A DNA stretch of 64,000 bases from Capra hircus. Its lineage: Eukaryota; Chordata; Mammalia; Artiodactyla; Bovidae. The notes below the pieces were generated by a model. It had not been told where the DNA came from. It searched no databases and was given only the letters and a program-made list of their open reading frames with translations. Shown here piece after piece: positions 10,328 through 19,728 of the stretch (positions are counted from its first letter, which is position 1; each line of letters starts with the position of its first letter). The stretch is taken from NCBI RefSeq assembly GCF_001704415.2, contig NC_030808.1, positions 141,375,089-141,439,088 on the forward strand. The letters run 5' to 3'. A program made the translations under genes and the position numbers.

Positions 10328-10640
10328 TCAAGCCTCAGAGTCCTCACTGCGGTCTCCATCTAAGGGTGTGTGATATTTTCCATGGTCAGCTGTAGTTTTA
10401 TGTCTCGGTTGAACTGGCACTGCATGTTGTAGCTTGTTGACCTGGGCAGAGACAAAGCGGGTTAGACAATTGACAGCACATGGAACAATCATAAGCAGCA
10501 TCAATATAGCATAACAAGGACTAGTAGGGGCATTAGCCAATTTCAAATTCACATCACCAGGATGGCTCAAGTCCCTCCTTGTTCAGGGATCAGAAGATCT
10601 ATCTCCTGTCTGTTTTGGAGTACAGTCCCTACCAAGCTCT
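10328..10640 (-). pseudogene. env: env transmembrane-subunit remnant
   Basis: This is all that remains of the envelope gene. Near 10567-10625 the minus strand reads 'LQNRQEIDLLIPEQGG', which resembles the conserved region of a gammaretroviral-type TM ectodomain. In another frame, the 80-residue open stretch 10328-10570 has a hydrophobic run ('YAILMLLMIVPCAV') followed by a basic, polar tail ('RFVSAQVNKLQHAV'), like a membrane anchor and cytoplasmic tail. The surface subunit, fusion peptide and most of TM are absent between here and integrase. The assignment rests on similarity recalled from the family and on position just upstream of the 3' LTR. Confidence 0.55.
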
Positions 10641-10880
10641 TTAGAGCTATCCTGTGTTGGCTCTTTAGAGCTATCCTGAGAAATCTTATCCCCAGAAACC
10701 AGATTTAGGGAGTGTTCATTAGAATGACCCTCATTGGTAGCCCTGAATAGGCATCTGCGATCTCCCAGGGGCTCACAGGTGTATTGATTTTGGGGGTGTT
10801 CATTAGAATGGCACCCATTTGCAGTCCTGAATAGGCATCTGAGACCTCCAGGGGCTCATGGGTGTATGGAGTGTCCTCTT
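10641..10880 (-). repeat. Short tandem duplications between pol and the env remnant
   Basis: Two imperfect units of about 80 bp (about 10711-10785 and 10796-10868) share 'tgttcattagaatg', 'cctgaataggcatctg' and 'ggggctca'. A smaller doubled unit 'ggctctttagagctatcctg' lies at about 10637-10680. They sit where the 3' end of pol and env should meet, and probably mark repair of the env deletion. Confidence 0.7.
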
Positions 10881-10992
10881 CTGTTTTCTTCCACGGCTTG
10901 ACTCGCGAGTAGTGAATCCAGGTGTCATGTCCTGGTACCTTGACTGCTGTGGGGGTAGAAAGTATTACAGGGTAGTGGCCCTTCCATGTGGG

Positions 10993-11955
10993 CTAGAGTT
11001 GAGCCTTTGGGAACCCATCTTTCCAGACTTTAATTAGGACTTGAGTCCCTGGAGCATATAGTGCTGACTCCTTAGAATATTTTGGTTCCTGGTTCATACC
11101 CACAAGCACATATCCCGTTGGAATTGCCCCAATGGCCATGGTATAAGACTGGAGGGTCTGAACCTCTGGATCTAGGAAGAGGTCATTGACATAAACAAAA
11201 GGTCTCCCATACAGCATCTCATAAGGACTAAGACCAACCTGTTCCTTAGGGGCAACGCAGGTGTGGAGGAGAGCTACTGGTAAAACCTCCTTCCATCTCA
11301 GGGAGGTCTCCTGGGTTATCTTTTTTATCACTGATTTTAAGAATTGGTTCGCTCTTTCCACTTTTCCTGAAGACTGAGGCCTCCAGGCACAATGGAGATA
11401 ATAAGTAATGCCCAGTGCTTTAGAGACCCCTTGGGTGACCTTGGAAGTAAATGATGTCCCATTGTCACTTTGTAATGACCTGGGCAGACCAAATCTTGGA
11501 ATGATTTCCTGGAGCAGTTTTTTTACCACCTCCTCAGCCTTCTCAGTCCATGTGGGAAAGCCTTCAATCCATCCTGTGAATGAATCTATCATGACTAATA
11601 GGTATTTATACCCTTGAGAAACTGGCATCTGGGTGAAGTCCATCTGCCAGTCCTCTCCTGGGTAGGCCCCACGTCTTTGGATGGGCTGGGCCAGCTGGGG
11701 TCTTTGAGCTCCTTGGGGGTTGTTTAAATGGCAAGTGGGACAAGAGGAGACCACCTGCCTTTTAGTTGTTTGGAGGCCTGTTCCTCTGAAGAACCTTTCT
11801 AGTAGTCTTTGGAGGGCCTTTTCCCCTAAATGAGTGGTGGCATGTAAGGAGTTAACCAACTTCCATTGGAGGTTCCCAGGCAGAAAAAGGAGTCCCTCCT
11901 TTTGCAACCACCCCATATGATCTTGAAAGCCCTCACTCAGCTTTAAGAGTCTCAC
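10993..11955 (-). pseudogene. pol: Retroviral integrase (pol C-terminal part)
   Basis: This 320-codon open frame covers most of integrase, which joins viral cDNA to host DNA. The N-terminal zinc-binding HHCC residues are present (His38, His42, Cys72, Cys75 of the frame). The catalytic triad is intact as Asp106 ('WQMDF'), Asp164 ('QSDNGTSF') and Glu200 ('GKVERANQ'), with DD-35-E spacing. The frame ends at a stop near 10993. A C-terminal stretch ('HPVILSTPTAVKV') continues past the stop toward 10870, consistent with the GPY/F-type tail of gamma-like integrases. It is a fossil, because upstream RNase H is frameshifted from it. Confidence 0.92.
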
Positions 11956-12078
11956 CTTCAGTATATGAAGGAGTTTCTGGCAAATTAGTCTGTGGAACTA
12001 AGGTGGCAACCCCTACTGGGGCATTGTTCTGTGGTGCTGCTCTCTTAGCTGCCTGACCAGCTGCTTGGTTCCCTCGTG

Positions 12079-12489
12079 TCACTTCTGTGTCCCTTTTCGG
12101 AGTCCTTTACAGGGGGAGACTGAAACCTCAGTGGGCAGATGGACTGCCTCCAAGAGTCTAAGAATTTGATCACCATATTTGATTGGGGACCCTCGGGTGG
12201 TCAAGTGGCCCCTTTCTTTCCAAATAGCCGCATGTGCGTGTAGCACCAGAAAGGCGTACTTGGAGTCAGTGTAAATGGCTATTTCTTTTTCTTTTTCCAG
12301 CTCTAAAGCTCGAGTCTGGGCTATGAGCTCAGCTAATTGGGCTGAAGTACCTGGTGGCAGAGGCTTAGCCTCTGTGGTCTCAAAATTGGAGACTACTGCA
12401 TACCTGGCTCTTCTTTTTCCATCCAAGAGAAAGCTGGTTCCATCAGTGTACCAGATTTCCTCAGGATTGGTCAGAGGATCTTCCAACAA
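12079..12489 (-). pseudogene. pol: Retroviral RNase H domain
   Basis: The 136-residue frame contains RNase H acidic residues Asp16 ('YTDGTSF'), Glu54 ('QLAELIAQ') and Asp75 ('IYTDSKYAF'). The enzyme degrades the RNA strand of RNA:DNA hybrids during reverse transcription. The C-terminal portion, where a fourth acidic residue is expected, runs out of frame after 'SVSPCKGLRKG'. A frameshift and stops separate it from integrase at 11955. It follows the reverse transcriptase connection domain directly. Confidence 0.9.
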
Positions 12490-12495
12490 TCCCTC

Positions 12496-13143
12496 TCAGG
12501 GTTTTGTCCAGTGGTCCAAGGTTTCTAGACAAGAGTGAAAGGGGACAGAGCCCTCAGGAGTAGGCAGGAAGGTAGCTCGGTTAAGAACCTCACAAGGGGA
12601 TATAGTGAGGCCTGGATTTTCCATCAAGAGTACTTGATATCTGAGGATTCTTTGATCAGACATCCATAAATGGCCTCTCCCATTTAGGAGTTGTTTTACT
12701 TGGTGGCTGGTAAAAATAGTTAGTTTTCCTCCAAAGGAGAGTTTTAAAGCATCTTCTATCATGATTGCAATAGCTGCAAGATTTCGAAGGCAGGGGGGCC
12801 ACCCTCGGGCGATTGAATCGAGTCTCTTGGATAAGCAAGCTACAGGCTGGGGCTCAGATCCCAACCTTTGAGTTAACACTCCCTCTCTTTCATGGGCATA
12901 AATTTGGAATGCTTTCTCTGGGTCTGGCAACCTCAAGGCAGGTGCCTGAGTTAAGGCTTGTTTTAATGTAGCCTCTGGCTTCTTTTCAGGAGTCACCCAC
13001 ATCAGTGGGATTGAATCATCTCGTCCCTTTAAGCTTTCACATAAGGGCTGGGCAGTTAGACCATAGTTAGGTATCCAGATTTTACAATACCCAGTTAGCC
13101 CCAGGAAAGCTCGAAATTGTTTTCGAGTCATGGGGGAGGGCAA
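12496..13143 (-). pseudogene. pol: Reverse transcriptase thumb/connection region
   Basis: This 215-residue open stretch starts 'KQFRAFLGLTGYC', the segment that follows the palm in gamma-like reverse transcriptases. It continues through the connection ('YAHEREGVLTQRLG', 'PVACLSKRLD'). It joins the RNase H frame only across a break near 12490. Upstream, 13144-13338 has at least two in-frame stops on the way to the active-site motif. Confidence 0.88.
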
Positions 13144-13338
13144 CTGGAGGATTCCTCAAACCGAATCAGAGGACAGCCTCCTGGACCCGTGTGTAATCTG
13201 AACTCCCAGGTAAGTGACCTTTGTCTCTACCATCTACGTCGTAACAAGGGAGACTTTATATCCCCTTTCTGCCAGAAAGTTTAGAACCTGAATTGCATGT
13301 TGTTGGGCACTTTTCTCATCCGGAGAGCAGATTAATAG

Positions 13339-13731
13339 GTCATCTATATATTGTCATATTTTCCCATTAGGTCCCAGGTCCAGATCTAGGAGATCCCGGC
13401 TAAGGGCCTGTCCAAACAAGTGGGGACTATCTCTGAACCCCTGAGGTGATACTGTCCAAGTCATCTGTTGGTGTTTTTCTCCTGGGGCCTCCCACTCAAA
13501 GGCAAAAAGATATTGGGATTCTTTATCCAGCGGTATGCAAAAAAATGCATCTTTGAGATCCAAGACTATAAACCACTTGGCCCTGGGTGGGATTTCTCCC
13601 AAGATTACATAGGGATTGGGTGCTGTGGGATGGAGGGGGACTACAGCTTCATTTATGATCTGGAGATCTTGAACCATTCGCCAGGTTCCATCCTTTCTCT
13701 TTAGTGAGAGGATTGGGGTGTTACATGCCAA
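13339..13731 (-). pseudogene. pol: Reverse transcriptase palm
   Basis: The frame at 13354-13731 (125 codons) carries polymerase motif A with catalytic Asp58 ('IVLDLKDAFF') and motif B ('SPQGFRDSP'). The catalytic 'YIDD' box is encoded at 13339-13350, but a TGA (13354-13356) lies two codons before it, so the palm is split by a stop. The expected product copies the RNA genome into DNA. Decay is moderate: motifs are readable and the chain is broken. Confidence 0.92.
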
Positions 13732-13892
13732 ACTGGTGGGGACCAGTAGCCCACAAGCAAGGAATTTATTAAAGGCTGTAGTCCCTCCTGAGTCTCTCTT
13801 TTGAGGGGATATTGTTTCCAGTTAGGAAACCAAATGGGATCTTTGGGGACAATGATGTCGGGTTCAGCTTGGTGGGCTCATCCGGGAGTCCT

Positions 13893-14087
13893 CTAGTCCC
13901 ACACCTGGGGGTTAATTTTGTCCTCCCATAGTTTTTGGTCCCTCTCTATTGAAGGTGTAATGGGTTCTTCAGTAGTAACCAGGAGCTGCAGGGCTCTAGG
14001 GGCTGAAAAGCTTCCCATCACAAGGGTGGTCCCCAGTTTACTGAGTATGTCTCTTCCCATTAAGGGAGTAGGACCCTCAGGGACCAC
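13893..14087 (-). pseudogene. pol: Protease C-terminus / start of reverse transcriptase
   Basis: This 64-residue open stretch contains 'LMGRDILSKLG', the helix and flap-distal motif at the end of retroviral proteases. It then enters the linker toward reverse transcriptase. It is separated from the protease active-site segment (14118) by a stop, and from the palm (13731) by a damaged interval. Confidence 0.75.
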
Positions 14088-14117
14088 CAGAAACTGGTGG
14101 GAAAATATTTGTCCATC

Positions 14118-14330
14118 CTAGCAACAAAGAAGTGCTCGGGTGAATCTTTTAGTAGTTGCTTTTCCTGTAGCACCCAAAATGGTATAGGTCTGGGAGGAGA
14201 AGGCTCCGGAGTAGGAGATCAAGACAGAGTAGGTAGCCCCTGTGTCAACCAAGAAATTCTTGGACCTACCTGCCACATCCATTTGCACCCTTGGCTCCAG
14301 CCCCGTGATGGTTATCTGTGACAGGCACAC
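14118..14330 (-). pseudogene. pro: Retroviral aspartic protease, N-terminal part
   Basis: The active-site triad is intact: 'LVDTGATYSVL' with Asp29 of the frame. It is followed by 'TILGATGKATT', a flap-like segment. The enzyme normally dimerises to cut Gag-Pol. It ends at a stop before the C-terminal 'GRD' motif at 13893-14087. Confidence 0.88.
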
Positions 14331-14344
14331 TGGCTGGAGTAGGC

Positions 14345-14512
14345 CGCTTCAGTCCTCTTGAACCATCATGAGGGAAGGCTTGACCTTGAGGCTCTTGGGT
14401 TCCGAGGGCAGAGTGCTGCCCAGTGTCCCAGTTGATGGTATTTGTAGGAGATTTGTCATGGTTTGGAGACTCTGGCCCAATGCCCCGCCTGTCTACAGAT
14501 CAGGCATTTGTC
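14345..14512 (-). pseudogene. gag: gag nucleocapsid remnant with two decayed zinc knuckles
   Basis: The minus strand reads 'CLICRQAGHWARVS' and, further on, 'SYKYHQLGHWAALC'. Both fit the Cys-X2-Cys-X4-His-X4-Cys pattern of RNA-binding zinc knuckles, but the last Cys of the first and the first two Cys of the second are replaced. Stops interrupt the region. Two knuckles are found in some class I ERVs, while murine-type gammaretroviruses have one. Confidence 0.7.
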
Positions 14513-14905
14513 TCATGCCTTGTCCTTCAAGGACTCGGGGTTTGCCACAGGGCTTCTCAGGAGGGTGGCCAGCATCTGGGCATGCCTTGTCTCTTTCTTT
14601 CTCTCCTTCTCCTGTTCTCTGTTATGAAAGGTATTGGTGGCTGTCTGGACCATCTCATCTAAAGAGGAAGCAGGGTCCTGTTGCTGTAGCTGTTGTAACT
14701 TAATTCTGATATCTGATGCATATTGGGACAGGAATTTGTCCTTTAAAATCACCTTTCCCTTGTAAGAGTCTAAATCCAGACTGGTAAACTTTTGGAGGGC
14801 CTCTTTTAGCCTTTCCAGAAAGGCAATGGGGTTCTCGTTGGGCTCCTGAGTTATTGTTGAGACTGGGCACAGTCCCACAAGTAATAGGCTTCTTTCTGTT
14901 TCCAT
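14513..14905 (-). pseudogene. gag: gag capsid C-terminal domain
   Basis: The 130-residue frame contains a major-homology-region-like segment ('QEPNENPIAFLERLKEAL') followed by helices ending in a very polar 'HNREQEKERKKETRHAQ' stretch, as at a capsid-nucleocapsid boundary. Capsid forms the viral core shell. The N-terminal capsid domain is not readable as one frame. The region upstream is taken over by the tandem repeats at 14985-15215. Confidence 0.82.
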
Positions 14906-14984
14906 GAGTGGACTTCCTTAAGGGTGAGTCTTTCTAAAGTTTATCCTACCCACTACTGTTGCAACCTGAGAGCCAGATGTCCCC

Positions 14985-15215
14985 GGGTCAGGGTGCAGAT
15001 CCCCAGGCAGGCTGAGGCATGACAGCCCCCTAGAGATTGAACCCCTGGGCAGGTCAAGGTGTGACAGCCTCCCGAAAATTGGGCTCCTGGGCAGGTTGAG
15101 GCGTGATGACCTCCTGGGACCCCTGGGACTGGCGGATCCCCTAGCAGGTTGAGGCGTGAGAACTTTTAGAGGGCCAGATCCCTAGGCAGGTCAAGGCAGG
15201 TTGACCTCCTGGGAC
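14985..15215 (-). repeat. Proline-rich minisatellite in gag
   Basis: About five imperfect units of 42-53 bp share 'aggcaggttgaggcgtgaca', 'cctcctgggacc' and related blocks. On the minus strand they encode short proline-, serine- and arginine-rich segments, with stops. The position upstream of capsid corresponds to the proline-rich gag spacer of gamma-like viruses. No other repeat of this kind occurs in the window. Confidence 0.75.
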
Positions 15216-15573
15216 CCCCGGACTGGAGTTGGGCATCCCCAAGATCTCCAGCATGACTAGTGCTGGGCAGGATTAAGGGGTTGTAATCTTAACTCATTGC
15301 TTGCTTGTCCACCGTGGATGGGAATAGATACCATGATGTAAAGGAATCCAAGTCTGTGCCCTGAGACTGGGAAACAGTGTAACAGTCATAAGCCTTATCC
15401 TCCTACTGTTCTAAGGGATTGTAAGTCACTGATTTCTTTCCCTAGCGCTCCATAAGAGCAGGTTAGAGTGTCTCCAGTGGTAAACATTTCGTTGTCATAG
15501 ACCCAGTTTAGGTAATAACAGAAGTAGTGACAAAGGAACGGATTATCCGGCTCTAGGGATATCAAGGTATTTT
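15216..15573 (-). other. Provirus gag/leader sequence, decayed
   Basis: This is inside the provirus, upstream of gag capsid. No long frame remains, though a short stretch reads 'ALGKEISDLQSLRTVGG'. It is probably matrix or leader sequence by position only. Confidence 0.45.
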
Positions 15574-15883
15574 ATTCTGAAGGAGGTCAGCCCTGGGATT
15601 TCTTTGGAGAGAATGATGCTAAAGCTGAAACTCCAGTACTTTGGCCACCTCATGCAAAGAGTTGACTCATTGGAAAAGACTCTGCTGCTGGGAGGGATTG
15701 AGGGCAGGAGGAGAAGGGGACGGCAGAGGATGAGATGGCTGGATGACATCACTGACTCAATGGACGTGAGTCTGAGTGAACTCCAGGAGTTGGTGATGGA
15801 CAGGGAGGCCTGGCGTGCTGTGATTCATGAGGTTGCAAAGAGTCGGACACGACTGAGCGACTGAAATGAACTGAACTGAACTG
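15574..15883 (+). mobile_element. BovB 3' fragment inside the provirus
   Basis: 'attctgaaggaggtcagccc' to 'ctgaactgaactg' is the BovB C-terminal coding tail and 3' end. The frame at 15604-15864 reads the BovB C-terminus ('[20 protein letters not shown]'). It is 5'-truncated and younger than the provirus. No clear TSD is visible. Confidence 0.93.
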
Positions 15884-16525
15884 GGTAGAGCAATGTTGCC
15901 TACAAGGGGAAGGGTCCTAATTATAGGAGTCAGTAATTGGCTTAAGAACAAATTTGTTAAGAGGCAACAGACCAGATGTTCCATAAAAGTGGAGTGGAGA
16001 TTTGATCCAGGGATATGTTTGTAACTTTAGGAGAAGGGTGGTAAGGGTTTGGGCCCAAACAGCCTGCAGGGCTAACTCCCTAAGTGGTAAACTTTATCCC
16101 TGGAAGCCCAGTCGTCTTTGAAGGGATGCCAGCCGATGGACTTCCAGCAGGCACTGTGTGCCTGGCGCCCGCCCTAGCGGGTTCACTGGGAGATGCTGAT
16201 GTACATGTTGTAGGAAACATGGAAGATGAAGGGCTGAATATCTAGAGGGACCGGATATTATACAGAATTTGCCTCCCAAGGGCCAGCTATTTTCTGGTTG
16301 TCCCTCCAGAAGACTGTAGAGGAAACATTGTGGGCCTGGATGGGGCTCAGGAAAAGAGCATAAAACAGGAGGCAAGGAGGCAGAGCACAACCTTTGAAAG
16401 AATGACGTAGCACAGCATAACGTAAACCGATTAAAATGAATTGGGTCCAAGATGACAAAAGTCAAGTAAACCTTAATCTCCAATCTGTAAGCCAAAAGAC
16501 ACACCCAGAAGTGGCAAAACAGCTC
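15884..16525 (-). other. Unassigned internal provirus segment
   Basis: This lies between two inserted BovBs inside the provirus, on the 5' side of gag. The minus strand has a 136-codon frame (16094-16504) and an overlapping 66-codon frame (16258-16458). The latter shows a hydrophobic run 'PCLLFYALFLSPIQA' followed by polar 'HNVSSTVFWRDNQK', which looks like a signal peptide and cleavage region. I do not recognise the protein. It could be leader, matrix or displaced env-like sequence. Confidence 0.4.
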
Positions 16526-16585
16526 TAGTTCAGTTCAGTTCAGTTCAGTCCCTCAGTCATGTCTGACTCTTTGCAACCCCATGAA

Positions 16586-17139
16586 TCACAGCACGCTGGC
16601 CTCCATGTCCATCACCAACTCTCGGAGTTCACTAAGACTCACATCCATCGAGTCAGTGATGCCATCCAGCCATCTCATCCTCTGTTGTCCCCTTCTCCTC
16701 CTGCCCCCAATCCCTCCCAGCATCAGAGTCTTTTCCAATGAGTCAACTCTTTGCATGAGGTGGCCAAAGTACTGGAGTTTCAGCTTCAGCCTCAGTCCTT
16801 CCAAAGAATAGACAAGACTGATCTCCTTTCGAATGGACTGGTTGGATCTCCTTGCAGTCCAAGGGACTCTCAAGAGTCTTCTCCAACACCACAGTTCAAA
16901 AGCATCAATTCTTGGCGCTCAGCTTTCTTCACAGTCCAACTCTCACATCCATGCATGACTACTGGAAAAACCATAGCCTTGACTAGACGGGCCTTTGTTG
17001 GCAAAGTAATGTCTCTGTTTTTGAATATGCTATCTAGGTTGGTCATAACTTTCCTTCCAAGGAGTAAGCATCTTTTAATTTCATGGCTGCAGTCACCATC
17101 TGCAGTGATTTTGGAGCCCAAAAATATAAAGTCTGACAC
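16586..17139 (-). pseudogene. BovB ORF C-terminal region
   Basis: Two overlapping frames, 16870-17139 ('ADGDCSHEIKRCLLLGRKVM') and 16586-16873 ('[20 protein letters not shown]'), encode the RTE C-terminus, which includes a basic RNA-binding-like stretch. The ORF ends about 60 bases before the element 3' end. Confidence 0.88.
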
Positions 17140-17744
17140 TGTTTCACTGTTTCCCCGTCTATTTCCCGTGAAATGATGGGACCAGATGCCATGATCTTCA
17201 TTTTCTGAATGTTGAGCTTTAAGCCAACTTTTTCATTCTCCTCTTTCACTTTCATCAAGAGGCTTTTTAGTTCCTCTTCACTTTCTGCCATAAGGGTGGT
17301 GTCATCTGCATATCTGAGGTTATTGATATTTCTCCCGGCAATCTTGATTCCAGCTTGTGCTTCTTCCAGCCCAGTGTTTCTCATGATATACTCTTCATAC
17401 AAGTTAAATAAGCAGGGTGACAATATACAACCTTGATGGACTCCTTTTCCTATTTGGAACCAGTCTGTTCTTCCATGTCCAGTTCTAACTGTTGCTTCCT
17501 GACCTGCATATAGGTTTCTCAAGAGGCAGGTCAGGTGGTCTGGTATTCTCATCTCTTTCAGAATTTTCCACAGTTTATTGTGATCCACAGAGTCAAAGGC
17601 TTTGACATAGTCAATAAAGCAGAAATAGATGTTTTTCTGGAACTCTATTGCTTTTTCCATGATCCAGCAGATGTTGGCAATTTGATCTCTGGTTCCCCTG
17701 CCTTTTCTAAAACCAGCTTGAACATCTGGAAGTTCACGATTCAC
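17043..17744 (-). pseudogene. BovB reverse transcriptase palm
   Basis: This 233-codon frame contains motif A with Asp45 ('FCFIDYVKAFDSVDH'), the 'GVHQGCILSPCLFNLY' motif B block and the catalytic 'LRYADDTTL' box (Asp147, Asp148). The palm is open through all catalytic motifs. It shifts frame near 17100 into the C-terminal frames at 16870-17139 and 16586-16873. Confidence 0.92.
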
Positions 17745-18314
17745 GTAATTGCTGAAGCCTGGCTTGGAGAATTTTGAGCATTACTTTACTAGCATGTGAG
17801 ATGAGTGCAATTGTGCAGTAGTTTGAGCATTCTTTGGCATTGCCTTTCTTTGGGATTAGAATGAAAACTGACCTTTTCCAGTCCTGCAGCCACTGTTGAG
17901 TTTTCCAAATTTGCTGGCATACTGAATGCAGCAGTTTCACAGCATCATCTTTCAGGATTTGAAATAGCTCAACTGGTATTCCATTACCTCCACTAGCTTT
18001 GTTCATAGTGATGCTTTCTAAGGCCCACTTGACTTTACATTCCAGGATGTCTGGCTCTAGCTGAGTGATCACACCATTGTGATTATCTGGGTCGTGAAGA
18101 TCTTTTTTGTATATAATTCTTCTGTGTATTCTTACCACCTCTTCTTAATATCTTCTGCTTCTGTTAAGTCCATGCCATTTCTGTCCTTTATCGAGCCCAT
18201 TTTTGCATGAAATGTTCCCTTGGTGTCTCCAATTTTCTTGAAGAGATCTCTAGTCTTTCCTATTCTGCTGTTTTCCTCTATTTCTTTGCACTGATCGCTG
18301 AGGAAGGCTTTCAT
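17734..18314 (-). pseudogene. BovB linker and reverse transcriptase N-terminus
   Basis: Two frames (18132-18314 and 17734-18138) carry the segment between endonuclease and reverse transcriptase ('KTRDLFKKIGDTKGTFHAKM', 'SITMNKASGGNGIPVELFQI', 'FILIPKKGNAKECSNY'). They are separated by an in-frame stop after 'EDIKKRW' and a frameshift. The last block is the fingers region of the reverse transcriptase. Confidence 0.88.
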
Positions 18315-19710
18315 CTCTTCTTGCTATTCTCTGGAACTCTGCATTCAGATGCTTATATCTTTCCTTTTCTCCTTTGCTTTTCACTTCTCTTCTTTTCACA
18401 GCTATTTGTAAGGTCTCCTCAGACAGCCATTTTGCATTTTTGCATTTCTTTTCCATGGGGATGGTCTTGATCCTTGTCTCCTGTACAATGTCACGAACCT
18501 CAGTCCATAGTTCATCAGGCACTCTATCTATCAGATCTAGGCCCTTAAATCTATTTCTCATTTCCACTGTATAATCGTAAGGGATTTTATTTAGGTCATA
18601 CCTGAATGGTCTAGTGGTTTTCCCTACTTTCTTCAATTTAAGTCTGAATTTGGCAATAAGGAGTTCATCATCTGAGCCATAGTCAGCTCCCGGGCTTGTT
18701 TTTGCTGACTGTATAGAGCTTCTCCATCTTTGGCTGCAAAGAATATAATCAATCTGATTTTGGTGTTGACCATCTGGTGATGTCCTTGTGTAGAGTCTTC
18801 CCTTGTGTTGTTGGAAGAGGGTGTTTGCTATGACCAGTGCGTTCTCTTGGCAAAACTCTATTAGCCTTTGCCCTGCTTCATTCCGTATTCCAAGGCCAAA
18901 TTTGCCTGTTACTCCAGGTGTTTCTTGACTTCCTCCTTTTGCATTCCAGTCCCCTAAAATGAAAAGGACATCTTTTTTGGGTATTAGTTCTGAAAGGTCT
19001 TGTAGGTCTTCATAGTACCATTCAACTTCAGCTTCTTCAGTGTTGCTGGTTGGGGCATAGACTTGAATTACTGTGATATTGAATGGTTTGCCTTGGAAAT
19101 GAACAGAGATCATTCTGTCATTTTTGAGACTGCATCCAAGTACTGCATTTTGGAGTCTTTTGTTGACCATGATGGCTACTCCATTTCTTCTAAGGGTTTC
19201 TTGCCCACAGTAGTAGATGTAATGGTCATCTGAGTTAAATTCACCCATTCCAGTCCATTTTAGTTCACTGATTCCTAGAATGTCGACGTTCACTCTTGCC
19301 ATCTCCTGTTTGACCACTTCCAATTTGCCTTGATTCATGGACATAATATTCCAGGTTCCTTTGCAATATTGCTCTTTACAGCATTGGACCTTGCTTCTAT
19401 CACCAGTCACATCCACAGCTGGATATTGTTTTTGCTTTGGCTCCATCCCTGCATTCTTTCTGGAGTTATTTCTCCAGTGATCTCCAGTAACATATTGGGC
19501 ACCTACCGACCCAGGGAGTTCCCCTTTCAGTGTCCTATCATTTTGCCTTTTCCTACTGTTCATGGGGTTCTCAAGGCAAGAATACTGAAGTGGTTTGCCA
19601 TTCTCTTCTCCAGTGGACCACATTCTGTCAGCCTCTCCACCATGACCCGCCCGTCTTGGGTGGCCCCACATGGCATGGCCTAGTTTCATTGAGTTATGCA
19701 AGGCTAGCAT
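18250..19710 (-). pseudogene. BovB apurinic/apyrimidinic-like endonuclease region
   Basis: This 486-codon frame covers the 5' region and the complete APE-type endonuclease, which nicks target DNA to prime reverse transcription. Expected motifs are visible: Asn121 ('GTWNIMS'), Glu149 ('DILGISELKW'), the 'YAPTSN' block, Asp254-Trp-Asn256 ('ILGDWNAKGG') and Asp321 ('QIDYIL'). At the last catalytic motif, where APE enzymes have Ser-Asp-His, the frame reads 'GSDDELLIAK', so the histidine is replaced by Asp348. The frame then shifts near 18300 and continues in another register (18132-18314). Activity is not expected. Confidence 0.9.
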
Positions 19711-19728
19711 GGTCCTAGCATGATTAGA

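Larger units (their letters stand above)
16526..19728 (-). mobile_element. Near full-length BovB (RTE) LINE
   Basis: The element spans about 3.2 kb, close to the usual BovB length, from the '(ttcag)n' 3' end at 16526 to 5'-region sequence ('gaccatgctagccttgcata' on the minus strand) at 19728. It holds the endonuclease-reverse transcriptase ORF, broken into pieces. It inserted into the provirus near the 5' LTR, so it is younger than both the provirus and the BovB the provirus hit. Confidence 0.95.

Noticed and set aside
10993..11955. 320-codon open frame as a host gene
   Set aside because: It carries the HHCC and DDE residues of retroviral integrase and sits in a provirus with LTR and TSD, so it is viral in origin. 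No sign of domestication such as a separate promoter or a preserved full frame is visible.
15884..16525. Second complete env gene
   Set aside because: A signal-peptide-like stretch alone is not enough. The frame is short and no surface or transmembrane motifs follow, so I left it unassigned.
18250..19710. 486-codon frame as a DNA-repair (APE1-like) gene
   Set aside because: It continues into RTE reverse transcriptase and lies in a repeat with dozens of relatives in the window. It is the endonuclease of BovB.
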